Part shown: in pieces, positions 18,762-32,652 of the stretch | Layout of the letters: the number at the start of each line of letters is the position of its first letter | How positions within the stretch are numbered: the stretch's first letter is position 1 | NCBI GenBank assembly: GCA_030770425.1 | Contig: JASJFT010000200.1 | Span: forward strand, 1 to 64,000 | DNA length: 64,000 bases | DNA from: Darksidea phi | Taxonomy: Eukaryota > Ascomycota > Dothideomycetes > Pleosporales > Lentitheciaceae | Direction of reading: 5' to 3' | Translations under genes and position numbers: made by a program | The notes under the pieces: generated by a model | Seen by the model: the letters and a program-made list of their open reading frames with translations, nothing else | The model's database searches: none | What the model was told of the DNA's origin: nothing

Positions 18762-21700
18762 TATTAACTACTCTAAACTAAGATTATATTAATATAGTAA
18801 CTTTATCTAGCTTATATAATATCTCTAGAGAGAGTATAACTAGGACTCTAGTAATAAACCTAGTAACTCTAATCTAGTAATAAGTAGCTTAGATAGTTAA
18901 GTTATAGTAGACTATAATATTATTATAAAAATCGCTATAATAGATATAAGTAGGACTTAGGATAAAGTTAAAGATTCTAATACTAGAGAAATATAATAGT
19001 AGAAAGAAAGGCTTAAGGCCGTTTCTTATATAATTAGACCTATACTATTAGTTTAACTCTACTATATTTACTAGTAACTAGGATAAGATCCTTATTATAG
19101 ATATATATATAATAGAGAAGGTAGCTATATAGATATAACCCCTAATTAACGACTATATAGCTAATAAGGATTTCTTATTAAAGTAACGCGACGAAATAAA
19201 AATAGTATTTAAAGATTAGAATTTATTTAAGAAATAGATACGTATAGTCTTTAGAGATATTAATAAGGTCTAATAGGCCGAATACTAGATCTAAAGGCTA
19301 AAGTAGACTAAATTAACGAGTATATATACTACTAAATTTAAATAGCTATAGTATAAGATTAACTAGGATAATATACCTCTTATAGTCGTATATTATAATA
19401 GACTTAAGAAGCTAATTAAGGATAAGTTAGTCTAACTTAAAAAATTAGACGATCTAGTAGAACTAATTAAGATAGTAATTTATATCGATAATCGACTATA
19501 CGAATAAGTACTTAAGAAGTAAAATATTATAGAACTAGTAAGGGTCTATAGAAAAGAGTAAATAGCTTAAAAGTATAGGTTCTATAAGGGTTACGACGAA
19601 ATAGACGTTAATATAATCTAAAAAAAGAAATATCTAAAGAATAAGAAATATAAGTAAGGTAAAAAGTTATAGAAAGTTCTAATAAATAAGATAAGATAAT
19701 ATTAAGAAGAAAAAGTATATCTATACTACGATTAATAGAAATACTTTACTAAAGAATATAGCGACGAGAAAAAAAATATAGATAGTTAGAAAGGCGCTAG
19801 GTATATTAATATAATTAGGTAGAGTAAGAAAAGAGCTTTAGAATCTAATTTAATACCCGAATAGTAGTTTAATACTAACGGGTAGGATAAGGTTAAAGAA
19901 ATTACTCGATAATAAGACCTAAAGCTCGAGATAGAAGAACTAAAGCTCGACGAGCTAGATAAGGTTAGTATAGAAGACGTTTTTCAACGATTAGTATATA
20001 ATAAATACTAGAAATATAGAACTAGCTAGTATATCGCCGAATATTATATCGATACTAAGAAACCGATATATATTATAGGAGATCGAGGTTAGTAGATAAT
20101 AGACTAGACCCTAAAACTCTAGGGACTAGAAGATTATAAGATAATCTAGAACTATAATAATATAGACTATAATACGCTATTATAGACGAACTATATAGAA
20201 AATTATAAATATTATACTAGGTAAAAAGAAGAAATTATAATACTTCTAAAAGACCGATTATATATATATCTACGAAACGTAGAATATCTAATAGTAGGAT
20301 ACTATATCTATAATTATAATAATTAGACTAAAGAATATAAAGACTAGAGATAGCTAGAATAGAATAGCTACTACGACGATAAATATAAAAAGTACTTTCT
20401 AATAAAATATACTATAGGACGATAGCTACGTAGACTAACTAGGGTAGATACTAAGAACTATAAGTAGGATATTAACTATAGAATTATATATAAGAAATCT
20501 AACTATAAAGTCTTATATTAGATATACTATAAAAGGGTATATATTCTATACCTAGTATAAAAAGAACTTATAGCTAGAAGAGAAGAGGATATCTTCTACT
20601 AGAATCTTAAAAGAAGGGAATACCTTATAGAGTAGTACGGGTAGTATAGCTATCTAGTATAGAATAGAGATAGTTTAAAGAATCTAAAAATTAGTAAATA
20701 GCTAAGGGCTCTAGATATATAGTAGGGATACTATAATATCTAGAACGATAAGATAAGTATAAAGTCTATTAACTAGGATATACTATTACTAGATAAAGAT
20801 CTAAAAATAGAGCTATAATAGATACTAAGCTAGGAAATACCTTATAGAATCGAAAAAGAAGAAAGTCTAAAGTTAGAATAGTTAGGCGAGTTACCTCTCT
20901 AATAAAATACTTAAAAGATAGAGAATACCCCCAAGGAATAGAACCTCTATAATAATAAACTAAAAAACTAGATTATTATTAACTATACTAAAGTTATACT
21001 AATAAAAGTATCTAAAAGATAACTCTACGAATTATATAAGAGGGTATCTAATAACTAACTAAATTAAAGGTAGACGCGCGGATTTACGAATAGAAAGTCT
21101 AAGCTATTATAAATAGTAAAGTAGAGTTTATACTCCTATTATTAAAATTAGTAAAAAAATATAAGATTTCTTATTAAATTAAAGAAAAACCTATATAAGT
21201 AGACCTTAGAGATAGATTATCTATAAAATATAAAGAAGGTATAATTTACCTTAAAATATAAAAAGTAACTCTAGAGATAGAGAATATTAAAGACTATTAT
21301 AGATTTAATATTATAGAAATCGAAGATACTAATATAATTATTAGTTATAATTAACTAATAAAATATAATTTATAGATAGATTAGAAGCTATATAAAGTAC
21401 TAGGCTATAAATAGGTAGCTCGAGTTATAGAAATTAGAAGACTAGGTAGATCTAGCTATAAGATCTAGTATATATCCTAGAAAGGGAGAATAGATTTAAT
21501 TTTATCTTATAAGATTATAAGAATCTATAAGAAGAATTTATAAAAAGTTAGTATTATTATAGTATAAAGAGTCGCGACCGCGTAGAAAGAACTATAACTA
21601 ATAATATCTTAAAACTATAAGAAATTTTAAGAGCTATTTAAGAAATATCTAGATATAAATTTACTAGAGTACTAGAAATAAAATTATAAAATATATCTAG

Positions 21701-21839
21701 AAAAGGGTATAAAGCTTAAGCCTAGACCTATATACTCGTTAATAGTAGATTAATAAAAAGAATTAAAAGAGTACTTAACGAAGAACTTAGAAAGAGAATA
21801 TATTAGAGAAAGCTAAAGCTCTATAGTATTACTAGTTCT

Positions 21840-22210
21840 ATTTATTTTAAAAAAGAATAGAAAGTTATAACTTTATATAGACTATAGACGTTTAAATAAT
21901 ATTATAAAGAAAAATAAATATCTACTACTATTAATTAGAGAACTTATAGACTAGTTCTAAGGAGTTAAGTAGATTATAAAATTTAATATCTAAGACGGAT
22001 TCTATAGGATTTAAATAGTAGAAGGGTATAAAAAGTATATAGTATTTAAAACCTAATATAGACTCTATAAGTATAGAGTTATACCCTTTAGACTAATAAA
22101 TATACTAGCGATATTTTAGTTAGTTATTAATAGGACGTTAAATAAATACTTAGATATATTCTATATAGTATATCTAGATAATATTCTTATATATAGTAAA
22201 GAAATACTAG
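21840..22210 (+). pseudogene. Reverse transcriptase region of the Gypsy element
   Basis: Readable blocks in one frame are: an LYIDYRRLNN-type box near 21870, YKYRVIPF near 22070, and VYLDNILIYSK at 22168-22200. These are the consecutive conserved boxes of Ty3/Gypsy reverse transcriptase. Stops and the Asp to Asn change in YLDD show it is inactive. Confidence 0.85.
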
Positions 22211-23446
22211 AAGAATATAAGAAATATATAAAGAAAGTATTATAAAAGTTATAGTAAAATAAGTTACTACTTTACCTAGATAAATACGAATTCTATAGAA
22301 TAGAAACTAAATATCTAGATTTTATTATTTTATAAGAAGAAGTATCTATAGACTTTAAGAAAGTATAGACTATAAGAAAGTAGTTAATCCTAATATTAGT
22401 TAAGGATATATAATCCTTTTTAGAATTTACTAACTTCTACTAGAAGTTTATTAAGAATTACTTAAAGACTATATCTCTACTTATAGAGGTAACTAAGAAG
22501 GAAAAAAATTTTTAGTAAAACTAGAAATAATAAGAAGCTTTTAATAAGCTTAAAAGTTTATTTATATTAATACCTATACTATAAATATATAATTTAATAA
22601 AATCTCTTAAAGTAGAGATAGATATATTAGACTACGTATTAGGGATAATACTTATCTAATAAGAAAAAGATAAAAAATAGAGACTAGTATTCTACTACTT
22701 ATATAAGTTTAGTAAGAAAGAAATAAACTATAATATTTATAATAAGAAACTTAGTACTATTATATTAATATTTAAATAATAAAGATTATAACTTATAGAA
22801 GTTAAGTATAAAATTAAGGTTATTATAGACTATTAGAACCTTATAAGTTTTATAACTATAAAGAAACTTAATTAATAATAATTCTAATAGTCGAAATTAC
22901 TAGTAGATTATAACTTTAAAATAAGTTACTAGTTAGGAATACTAAACGAAGTAGTAGATACTCTTAGTAGAAGATTAGATCTTTAAAATATCGATAAACC
23001 CGTTATATATAAACTAGTCCTATAAAAGAAATTAAATAGAACTCTTATATATAACTATATAAGGCTAGCTAAGATTATAGTAGTAGTAGATATTAAGAGA
23101 AAATAAAGGAATAAGATCCGAGAAACTATTAGGGACGCTAATAGAATACTAGAGAAAGATAATATATACTTTAATAAGGAAGAATACTCTACTCTAATAA
23201 ATAACTTAGAAATAAGACCTTATATACTACTAAGCCTTAAAGAAGACTTAATATAGGAAATCTATAAAAGTAAAATACTAGAATATCTAGATATTAACGA
23301 AATAGTTAGATATATAGATAAAGAATATCTACTTACTAATATAAGAGAGAAAGTTTAGAAAGTAATAGATAACTATTTAGAATATTCTAAGAATAAACCT
23401 AAAAGATATAAGCCCTATAGATTACTCTAACTATTAGTACTATCTA

Positions 23447-24589
23447 TTATTATTATTTTTTAATATATAGAGGTATAAAGCTAAAATCTAAAAATTATAT
23501 AAATAGGTATAGCCCTCTACCCGAGTTATATAAAAGTATTAATATATTATTTTATATAATTCGCGCGTTCGATAGTATAAATAGGCCTAGTAGTTCTTTA
23601 GATATACGATTATCGCGTACTACTTAGATTATCTTAAAGGCCGAACGGCGGAACTACTAAGCCCTAATTAGGACTAGTAGCTATAGGACGTTTCTATAAA
23701 ATAGCCTAATATCGAATAGCCTATATATAAGAATATTAAGTACTCCCTCTACTTCCTTACGTATACCTCTACTTACTAAATATAAGATAACTTCCTATAT
23801 CGTCTTTATAGATTACTACTTCGTTCTATTTTAATCTATAGGTATACTTATACGTCGTATTATCCTCTATAACTTTAGAGTAGACGCCGCCTACGTATAT
23901 AAATATCTAGACTACGAACTTAATAATATTATTAACTACAATTATACCTTCTAGAAGGAAGAATATAGTAAGCTTATAATTATAGAGCTATAGCTTACGT
24001 ATATAAAGGGTCGGTTCGTATATCTACTAAATATACTATAAGTAGTATAGGTTTATTAGCTTAGTATCTACTTAATATACGTTAAGGTAGATAAGGATAA
24101 TAAAAAGAACTTTCTTAAATAGTAGCTATTAAAACTAAACTAGCTTACTAAGAATCTTAGGGTTCTATAGAAAGATAAAGTAGCGAATTTTCTAGAGAGG
24201 GATCTCTAGACGAAGGAGAGTATAGAGTATATAGCGAAGGTACTTTAAGCTATCTATAGGTTTTAAGATATAAAGAAGATTAAAGAGATAAAGGCGAAAG
24301 TAATAAAGTAATAAAAGGCCGAAGCGGAGAAGGAGTTAGTAGTATAGGGTAAGATTAATAAAGACTATTCGATTTATATATATAGATTTAAAAGATAGTA
24401 AAAGAAAGAGGAAGAGAAGAAGGGGAATAATTATTAGTATTTTATAGTAATTACTTAGTATTAACGTAGCGGAAATTATTATAGTATACTAATTCTTTCC
24501 TATACTTAGTTAGTAAGATTAAATAAGAGTATATAATAGAATATTATATAAAAGAGTTTATATAACGGCCTAAGTCTAGTACTATCTAT
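23447..24589. mobile_element. Candidate nested insertion inside the Gypsy integrase region
   Basis: The word tagtactatctat occurs at 23434-23446 and again at 24577-24589, flanking ~1.1 kb. The integrase text reaches NKPKRYKPY just before the first copy, and the DDE-core text (DFIVKL, then VIIDRLTK) resumes after the second. The interval holds more CpG-containing words than its surroundings. It may be a nested insertion or simply a long spacer in this family. Confidence 0.3.
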
Positions 24590-26380
24590 ATAACTATAGA
24601 CTTACGTTATAATAGACTTTATAGTAAAGTTACTACTATTATTAAAACTAGAATTAGGAAGATTATATAATACTATTATAGTAATTATAGATCGATTAAC
24701 TAAGGTAGTATACTTTATTCTAATAAATAAAGTAATTATAGTAGAAAATATAGCTTATAAGGTTAAAAGAATACTTATTACTAACTATAGATTATTAGAA
24801 TAGATTCTTATAGATAGAGATAAACTATTTACTTTAAAATTTTAGAGTATACTACTTATAAAACTAGAAATTAAAAGAAAACTATTAACTAGCTTCTACC
24901 TATAGATAGATAGTTAAATAAAACGAATAAACTAAACTCTAGAGAAGTATTTAAGGTTCTACGTTAATAAGTTATAAAATAATTAGATTAAATTACTACT
25001 AATAATATAATTAATATATAATAATAAGAAATTTATAATAACTAAATACTTACTATATTATATAAACTACGGATATAAACTAATAACTTATAGAGATCTA
25101 AAGGATATTAAAAGTATATCTACTAAAGTAGAAGAAAAGATCTATTTAATATAAGAATTATATAAAGAACTTAATATATAAATAGTATATAGAAATCTTA
25201 TAATAGCTAAAATAATAAATAAAAGAAGACTTAAGGGACCGACCCTTAAAAGGGGGGATAAAGTTTTCCTTTTATAATAAAATCTAAAAACTAAATAACT
25301 ATATAATAAACTAGATAATTTATAAATCGAACTATTCAAAATTAAAGAAAAAATAGGACTAGTTAACTATAGGCTAAAGCTAGCTAAAGATATAAGAATA
25401 TACCTAGTATTCTATATATTATTACTAGAACTAGTACTAGAAAATACTAAAGTAGCTACTAATATCGAACTCGAAGATAAGAAGTATAAGGTCGAGGAAA
25501 TCTAGAAATTATAAAGGTTTAGATATTAGTAAAAGTATTTAATTAAGTAGGTAGAATAGTCTACTAGTTAAAGTATATAGAAACTAATTAAGAACTTATA
25601 AAGCTACTAGAACCTAGTTAAGTAGTATTACTAAAGACGCTTAAAGGTAGAGGCTTTTAACTATTTAGAAAAGTAGAAAAGTTAGTAGACTTATATAGTA
25701 AGGGTTACTATAGTAATATAGACGGACTAGAAGAAGTAGACTAAATAGTTTCTATCTATTCCGACTTTTCTAACTTAGAAATTAAGACTAGCTTCTAATT
25801 AAGAAGTTTATACTAATAGATATTATATTAAACTAGTTATATATAGATATACTATTTATAAGTCTAAGTAACTAACTTCTTATTTTTAGTAGACTCTAGT
25901 TTAGATAGGAGTTAAGAATATTCTTTCTTAATATAAGTAAGGGACTTATTAGTTATTACTAGACTATAAGAAATATTCTAAGAGAGATATTTACTATAAT
26001 AAGTAGAAGATAGTAGTATCTTATATTTATAGCTAGTAAATTAATAATTTAAATATAATTAAGCCGGTAGTATTATATAACTAGAATAAAGGATATAGTA
26101 GATAAGACGAAGACGATAAGTTATAGAAGTCTTAGAACCTTTAGATATTATTAGAATCTAGAAGAAAAATAAAGAATAGGGCTTAGATATTTATAAAGTA
26201 GAATACTACCTACTCTTATATCTAGATAGGGGGCGGAATAACTAGAGTACTAGACTAAGAAAAGAATTACTAATACGTATATACGAGTTATAGTATAGTA
26301 TAAAAAGAATTATTAGAGTAGCTAGACTAATACTAAATAGGGTTATAGAAAGAAAAACGTAACTTTAAGAACGAAGCTTC

Positions 26381-26395
26381 GAAGGGGGGAGCGAG
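26381..26395 (+). other. Polypurine tract of the Gypsy element
   Basis: A purine-rich run ending gcgag lies directly upstream of the 3' LTR. It fixes the plus orientation of the element. Confidence 0.75.
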
Positions 26396-26831
26396 TATTA
26401 TAACCCTACGCGAACTATAGAATATAAGATATTCTAAGAAGATTAGAAGCTAAGGTAAGGACTTAGTTAGTAATCTAATATTATATAATAATAATCTATT
26501 TAATCTATATCTTAGCGAGTAGAGTAAATAGAGTATAACTAACTATAATCTACTTAATCTATATCTTAGTAAATAGAGTAAGTAGAGTAAGGCGAAATAG
26601 GATAGATATAAGAGAGTAGAGGATCTTCTAGGTTTTCTATCTTAATTCTTTATAGTTAATCTTTAGTTCTTTACCTAATACTTATAAATAAGATTAGATC
26701 TTTCTCCTAAGTAGTTATTCTAGTAATAGGATTTATTAACTTAATCTTAATCTATTAGAAACCAACGGTATAATAAATATTCTATTAGTCCTAACCCGGA
26801 TTCCGTATAAAGATACGTATAACGTATAATA
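26396..26831 (+). repeat. 3' LTR of the complete Gypsy element
   Basis: Starts tattataaccc and ends aacgtataata, 436 bp. It is slightly less RIP-altered than the 5' LTR, keeping cctacgcgaa where the 5' copy has ctatataaa. Confidence 0.88.
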
Positions 26832-26836
26832 TAAGA
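26832..26836. repeat. Target-site duplication, right (taaga)
   Basis: Exact repeat of 18321-18325, directly after the 3' LTR. Confidence 0.85.
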
Positions 26837-27654
26837 GACGTACTTAGAAGTATTATTATACTTTTCTTTTCTCTTTTAGTTAAGTCGCTAAGTAATTTAC
26901 TATTAAAATTAGAGAAAGAGGTTACTTAGATAATAAAAGATCTTTATATACTTTTAGATATACTAAAGAATATTACCTATACTTTCTATCTATATTATCT
27001 ATTCTTATAAGAATTTCTTCTTAGTAGTTAAAGGTATTACGACTTATACTTTTAGGTAGACGAGAAGTAGATATATTACGCGCTACTTAATAGCTATCTC
27101 CGGCTTTTATCTAAATTACTAAAGTAGGATATTTATAAGCTAAACGCTCCGGGAATACTTATAGCTAAGATCGAGAGTAATCGAGTAGAATAGTATATCT
27201 TACTAGAGCTCTAGTATATATATTACTACTAGGTACGGTATCTCTAGAAGAGCGGTACCCGTCTTTAGAATAGAGATAGAATATACCACTTCTTATAAAA
27301 GTATCTACTCTACTAGCTAGAGGCGCTCGGCTGGATGGGTAAGGTATTAGAAGGAATCTATATAGTATCGGATCTAGAGTCTATAACGGCGATAGTAAGC
27401 AGGCTTAGTAAGGGTAGTATATTTTACTAACGTATATAGTAGAGGTCTAAGTACCGCCGATTATTAGAATATATTTACGACGCTCGGCGATTCGTCCTAT
27501 CTAGCGGGTAAACGATCGAGTATACTCCGCTCTAGATATATAGTAGCGCCCTTATGTTCGTACTAGTGAAGAGTATAATAAGGTAGTAGTTTATAAGCTG
27601 TATACCGGAATGGATAGAATAACTACCGAAGATGGAGAATGATTGGAGCGCGTT

Positions 27655-29035
<1,381 letters not shown>

Positions 29036-29329
29036 GTCGATGAGCCCGTCTCTATCCTTTCCTTTTCTGACGATGGGACTTACCTAAATACCAATTCAGG
29101 ACAGCTACGGATTACAACTAGTCCTAGCAATATAGCTGCTCCTTGTCTGTCTTCTGCTACTTTAGTTTTCGTCAAAAACCGTTGGGTGTGTTATAATAAC
29201 AACGAAGTACTTTGGCTCCCTTCCGGCTATACTCCGAGCGTTGTAGCTGTTCGTAGGAGTACGGTCAGTATTAGGTGTCTATCTAGTCGAGTGTATTTTG
29301 TGGGCTTTGATTTCAGCCATTTTTCTTAG

Positions 29330-30090
29330 CCACCACCCCAACCACCCCATCCACCTCCGTTGTAGAGGAAATCATTTTATACTGGAATAGGTGGCGACTG
29401 CATGAAGTGTCTATCGTTGGATCAATAATGTACTAGCTTTATGTTTATGTTGCGGCTTATTAATATCCGAGCGATTATTAGTTAAACCGTCAGCTTACTG
29501 GATAATAGCAGCTGGCAGAAGCGGTGCCCTGTGTATTGTTTGGTTGCGGGAATAAGAAGGTGAGGATTTGCCTCCGATGGCGCGATTGAGGTACAGGCAC
29601 AAGTACAGGTACATTGCCTGGTCCAGAGGTCTCCTAAATTCGCCACCGCTAGCAAGGAGGACGGCCGACCCGCACCGGATAGAGGGTTGTCTGAGGGGCG
29701 TTGAATATATTCTGTCGTAGAGGAGGAATGAGGTTGAACTAAACATCAGGTATCGCCACTTGTGGCGAGTGGGCGCCAAGAGATTTCGCGGCGAGATCAG
29801 ATTTCTAGATACGGAACAGCTAGAACAAAAGCGATTGCGTTATTTAGCATGGGGCCAATGCCTTGCCCAGACAGCGGGCATGCGAGCCTCTGGTTCCAAG
29901 ATTTAGGTTTCTGTTCCGAACCCCACTGGAAGCTAGTGCAAAACACGTGACTCGGCGTTTTGCTCGGCCCAAACGACTAGCTCATTTCACAACAACAGTC
30001 CATCAACCGCCGTGTCTCACCCTCTATCGCCTTGCCCGCGCCACATCTCCCATTATTCTTCCATTTATTTCACCTCGTCTTCATTCTCTC
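29330..30090. other. Intergenic between the NLR relic and a small ORF
   Basis: Holds copy 2 of the short coding-like repeat (29641-29706). Otherwise nothing identifiable. Confidence 0.4.
29641..29706 (-). repeat. Dispersed coding-like repeat, copy 2 of 3
   Basis: Core agcaaggaggacggccgacc, then cgcaccggatagagggttgt. It matches the copies at 8035-8110 and 45241-45286. Confidence 0.6.
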
Positions 30091-30327
30091 ATGCTGGGAA
30101 AGCGCGCACGTTCGACCAGCTCTGCAACCCGCGCTGCAGCTTCACCCGATAACACTCGACCCGCAAAACGACTGGCACGTTCCATTCAATCCACCGCTCC
30201 TTATGCGGGAACAGACGGCTTCTCTATCGAAAATTTCTGTGGATGCGCCTGTTCTATCAAAGTCCCCCGTGGCCCTCCTGCGTCCGCTCGGATTCGAAAG
30301 TATTTATTCGAGGATGCAAATCCCTAG
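30091..30327 (+). CDS. Small hypothetical protein, 78 aa
   Basis: The ATG at 30091 opens a frame that ends at 30327. The product starts with a basic Ser/Arg/Ala-rich stretch (LGKRARSTSSATRAAASPD) and then ENFCGCACSIKVPRGPP. It has no hydrophobic segment and no domain that I recognise. The frame is open further upstream (to 29863), so the start is uncertain. The chance of a spurious ORF is real. Confidence 0.35.
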   Translation: MLGKRARSTSSATRAAASPDNTRPAKRLARSIQSTAPYAGTDGFSIENFCGCACSIKVPRGPPASARIRKYLFEDANP

Positions 30328-30917
30328 GTTGCCTTGTCCGTGATTTTCACAGACATCTCGACAAATGTATGATAGACTCGCCAAAAGCTGCTGATTTCGT
30401 TGCCCAGAACTCGTCTGCATCCTCTCTTGTCAAGTGTATAGTCTCTAACTAGCCGCAACTGGCCGGACATTGAGGAACGGCCAGATACGGCAGGCTACAA
30501 GGTGAGGCTAAGTCAGGAGAGTGAGCAACAATGGCCTCATCACCCTCTACTATCTGTCACTACCGATAAAGACCAACGGTACACAACCATCAGGACTGAT
30601 TTAACCTCTCAGAGCTTCTTCCTATAGGCCGCTGCCGCTGTCATAAAGTTACGGCATATCATGATCATGTAGGCTCGGGTGGCAGCTGCACTTTTTGCCA
30701 ATACGTCCGTTTCGTACTCGACTTCTGTGATGTACTCGTGACTGTTTACCCTTACTCTACAGGTGTAGCCATATCGACCTCGGTAAGTTTCGCCAAGCGG
30801 ATCCGGCCACCAACGGCGATAACAAAGCCCTAAGTAAGTATTTACTTAGGTCAGGAAGCAAGCAGATATAGGAGCTGCCTCTTTATAACTCTCTGAAACC
30901 GTCAAGTTTTCGTCGAG
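30328..30917. other. Intergenic, no feature seen
   Basis: Normal composition, no ORF of note. Separates the small ORF from the end of the minus-strand WD40 relic. Confidence 0.4.
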
Positions 30918-31952
30918 CTAAACGTTGCATATCCATACTTTTCCAGATCCAACGCCGATACCGATTGTCTTCCCTGATACGGCTGAACATGACGGCCGAT
31001 ACTCCACGAGAAGCCATATAAGGTTCTCTAAATCGTGTGTTATCCATGAATTATCTAGACTCAAGCCTATACCTCGATATGGAGTATTTTGAGAAGCGAT
31101 AACAGTCGATGCTATATTAGAAACCGATGATACATCACAATAATATTACGAATTTCAGTATAAAGATAGGATCAGGTAATATTGAATGAGATATTATAGA
31201 GTACCTTATTAATCTCGAACGTCTGCAGGCACTCGCTACTACTCGCATCCCAGACCTTAACCGTCTTGTCGGACGACCCCGAGGCGAGCCGTATCGAGTC
31301 GTAGGAGAAGGCCATTAAGCAGACCGAACCGCCATGGCCCTCGAGCGTCTGCAGGCACTCGCCACTACTAGCATCCCAGATCTTAACCATGTCGTCGCGT
31401 GACGCTGATACGAGTCGTATCAAGTCGTAGGAGAAGGCGACCAACCGGCAACCACTATGGCCCCGGAACGTCTGCAGACACTGGCCACTACTAGCATCCC
31501 AGATCTTCTCACCACTCCTGGCGTCCCAGATCCTGACCTCGCCGCCGAACGATGCCGAGGCGAGGCGTATCGAGTCGTGGGAGAAGGCGACGGAGTAGAT
31601 AATACAGAGATTAGCCCCGACCCCGAGCGTCTACAGGCACTTGCCACTACTGGCGTCCCAAATCTTAACCATACCGCCCGACCCTGACGCGAGTCGTGCT
31701 GAGTCGTGGGAAAAGTCTACTAACCTGACCCCTAGGGTATGGCCTTTAAGCGTCTGGAGGCAATCGCCACTACTCGCATCCCAGATCCTGACGGTCACGT
31801 CGCTGAACGACGCTAAGGCGAGCCGTATCGATTCGAGAGAGAAGGCGACCGAACTAACCGGAACACTATACCCCTGGAGCGTCCGTAGGCGCTCGCCACT
31901 GCCGGCATCCCAGATCTTAACCATACCGTCGCGTAACGCTGATGCGAGTCGA
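30918..31952 (-). pseudogene. Second WD40-type NLR relic, C-terminal half only
   Basis: The minus strand encodes five or six WD40 blades of a different family from the first NLR: SGECLQTLEGHGGSVCLMAF, then SYDSIRLASGSSDKTVKVWD, in units of about 42 codons. The blades lie in two frames, so at least one frameshift has occurred near 31440 and another near 31640. After the last blade the typical fungal NLR cap is readable (ALYNISF-like, WLLVEYRPSCSAV near 31010), ending at a stop at 30918. No NACHT part is found upstream of 31952. The relic converges on the first NLR gene. Confidence 0.82.
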
Positions 31953-32652
31953 CAAGGGTGATCCGCCGCTCGGGTATTACTTCACCGAATACGCTACTTG
32001 AAAGATAATATATCGCTCTTGGCTTTAGGTCAGCAGTAAGATCGCTAATACGTTGAGGTGATGGCTATGGTTTTCTACTACGCTATATCTTTAAAACCAG
32101 TCTGCAATTTGGCTCGTAGTCACAAGCGCTATTGATTACGCATCCACAAAGAGATTGCTATGGAAACGATTATCTAGCTGCACGGACGCGGCCAGGCTCT
32201 GATGAAGGTGGAAAGAAGAGTTTTTTTGACTATACTACAGCATTATTGCCCGCCGCTGCAGGAAGCCCACATAAGGCGAGCTCTCTAAGTTAGTTAACTG
32301 TTAGCTGCTTTAGATGTCTATATTGAAGGATACGATTTGCTACAAACACGAGTCGGTATGCTAAAGTGCAATAAATTGCGAAATAACCTTGCAATTTAGG
32401 ATACAACTAGAGAGGAAACACTCCTTACGAGCTTCGTAGACTAACTATAAAGAAGAGACTTTAGAGGTCCGAATCATGCCTACCTTGCAAACATAATTCG
32501 TCTCACCCTGAACGGACTACGTTTATGTCTTTCCTTCGGTCGTCTTCTGACCCAGACGTGCGGTCCAAAGGAAAGCCTCAACGCAAGGCATCAAGTGAAG
32601 AAAAGCTTTATCCATATTCTGTTGCGAACCTTTGGCGGACAGCACCGGTATG
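31953..32652. other. Intergenic, no feature seen
   Basis: Normal to slightly AT-rich. Upstream of the WD40 relic and downstream of the P450-like gene, with no domain-bearing ORF. Confidence 0.4.

Larger units (their letters stand above)
18326..26831 (+). mobile_element. Complete but RIP-killed Gypsy LTR retrotransposon, 8506 bp
   Basis: Two LTRs of equal length (18326-18761 and 26396-26831, 436 bp each) and a perfect 5 bp target duplication define the element. A polypurine tract (gaagggggga, 26381-26390) precedes the 3' LTR, which sets the orientation as plus. Pol can be read through stops: RT block around 21850-22200 with a YLDN box at 22171-22182 (YLDD with a RIP-type Asp to Asn change) followed by ILIYSK; RNase H around 22600-22800; an integrase zinc-finger-like end (NKPKRYKPY) near 23400; an integrase core with VIIDRLTKVVYFI near 24690. 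Gag should lie at ~18900-20000. The order RT, RNase H, integrase is that of Ty3/Gypsy. CpA and TpG are nearly absent throughout. It sits inside the NLR gene. Confidence 0.92.

Noticed and set aside
25142..25339. Minus-strand ORF of 65 codons inside the Gypsy element
   Set aside because: AT-rich chance frame in RIP-saturated sequence, antisense to integrase.
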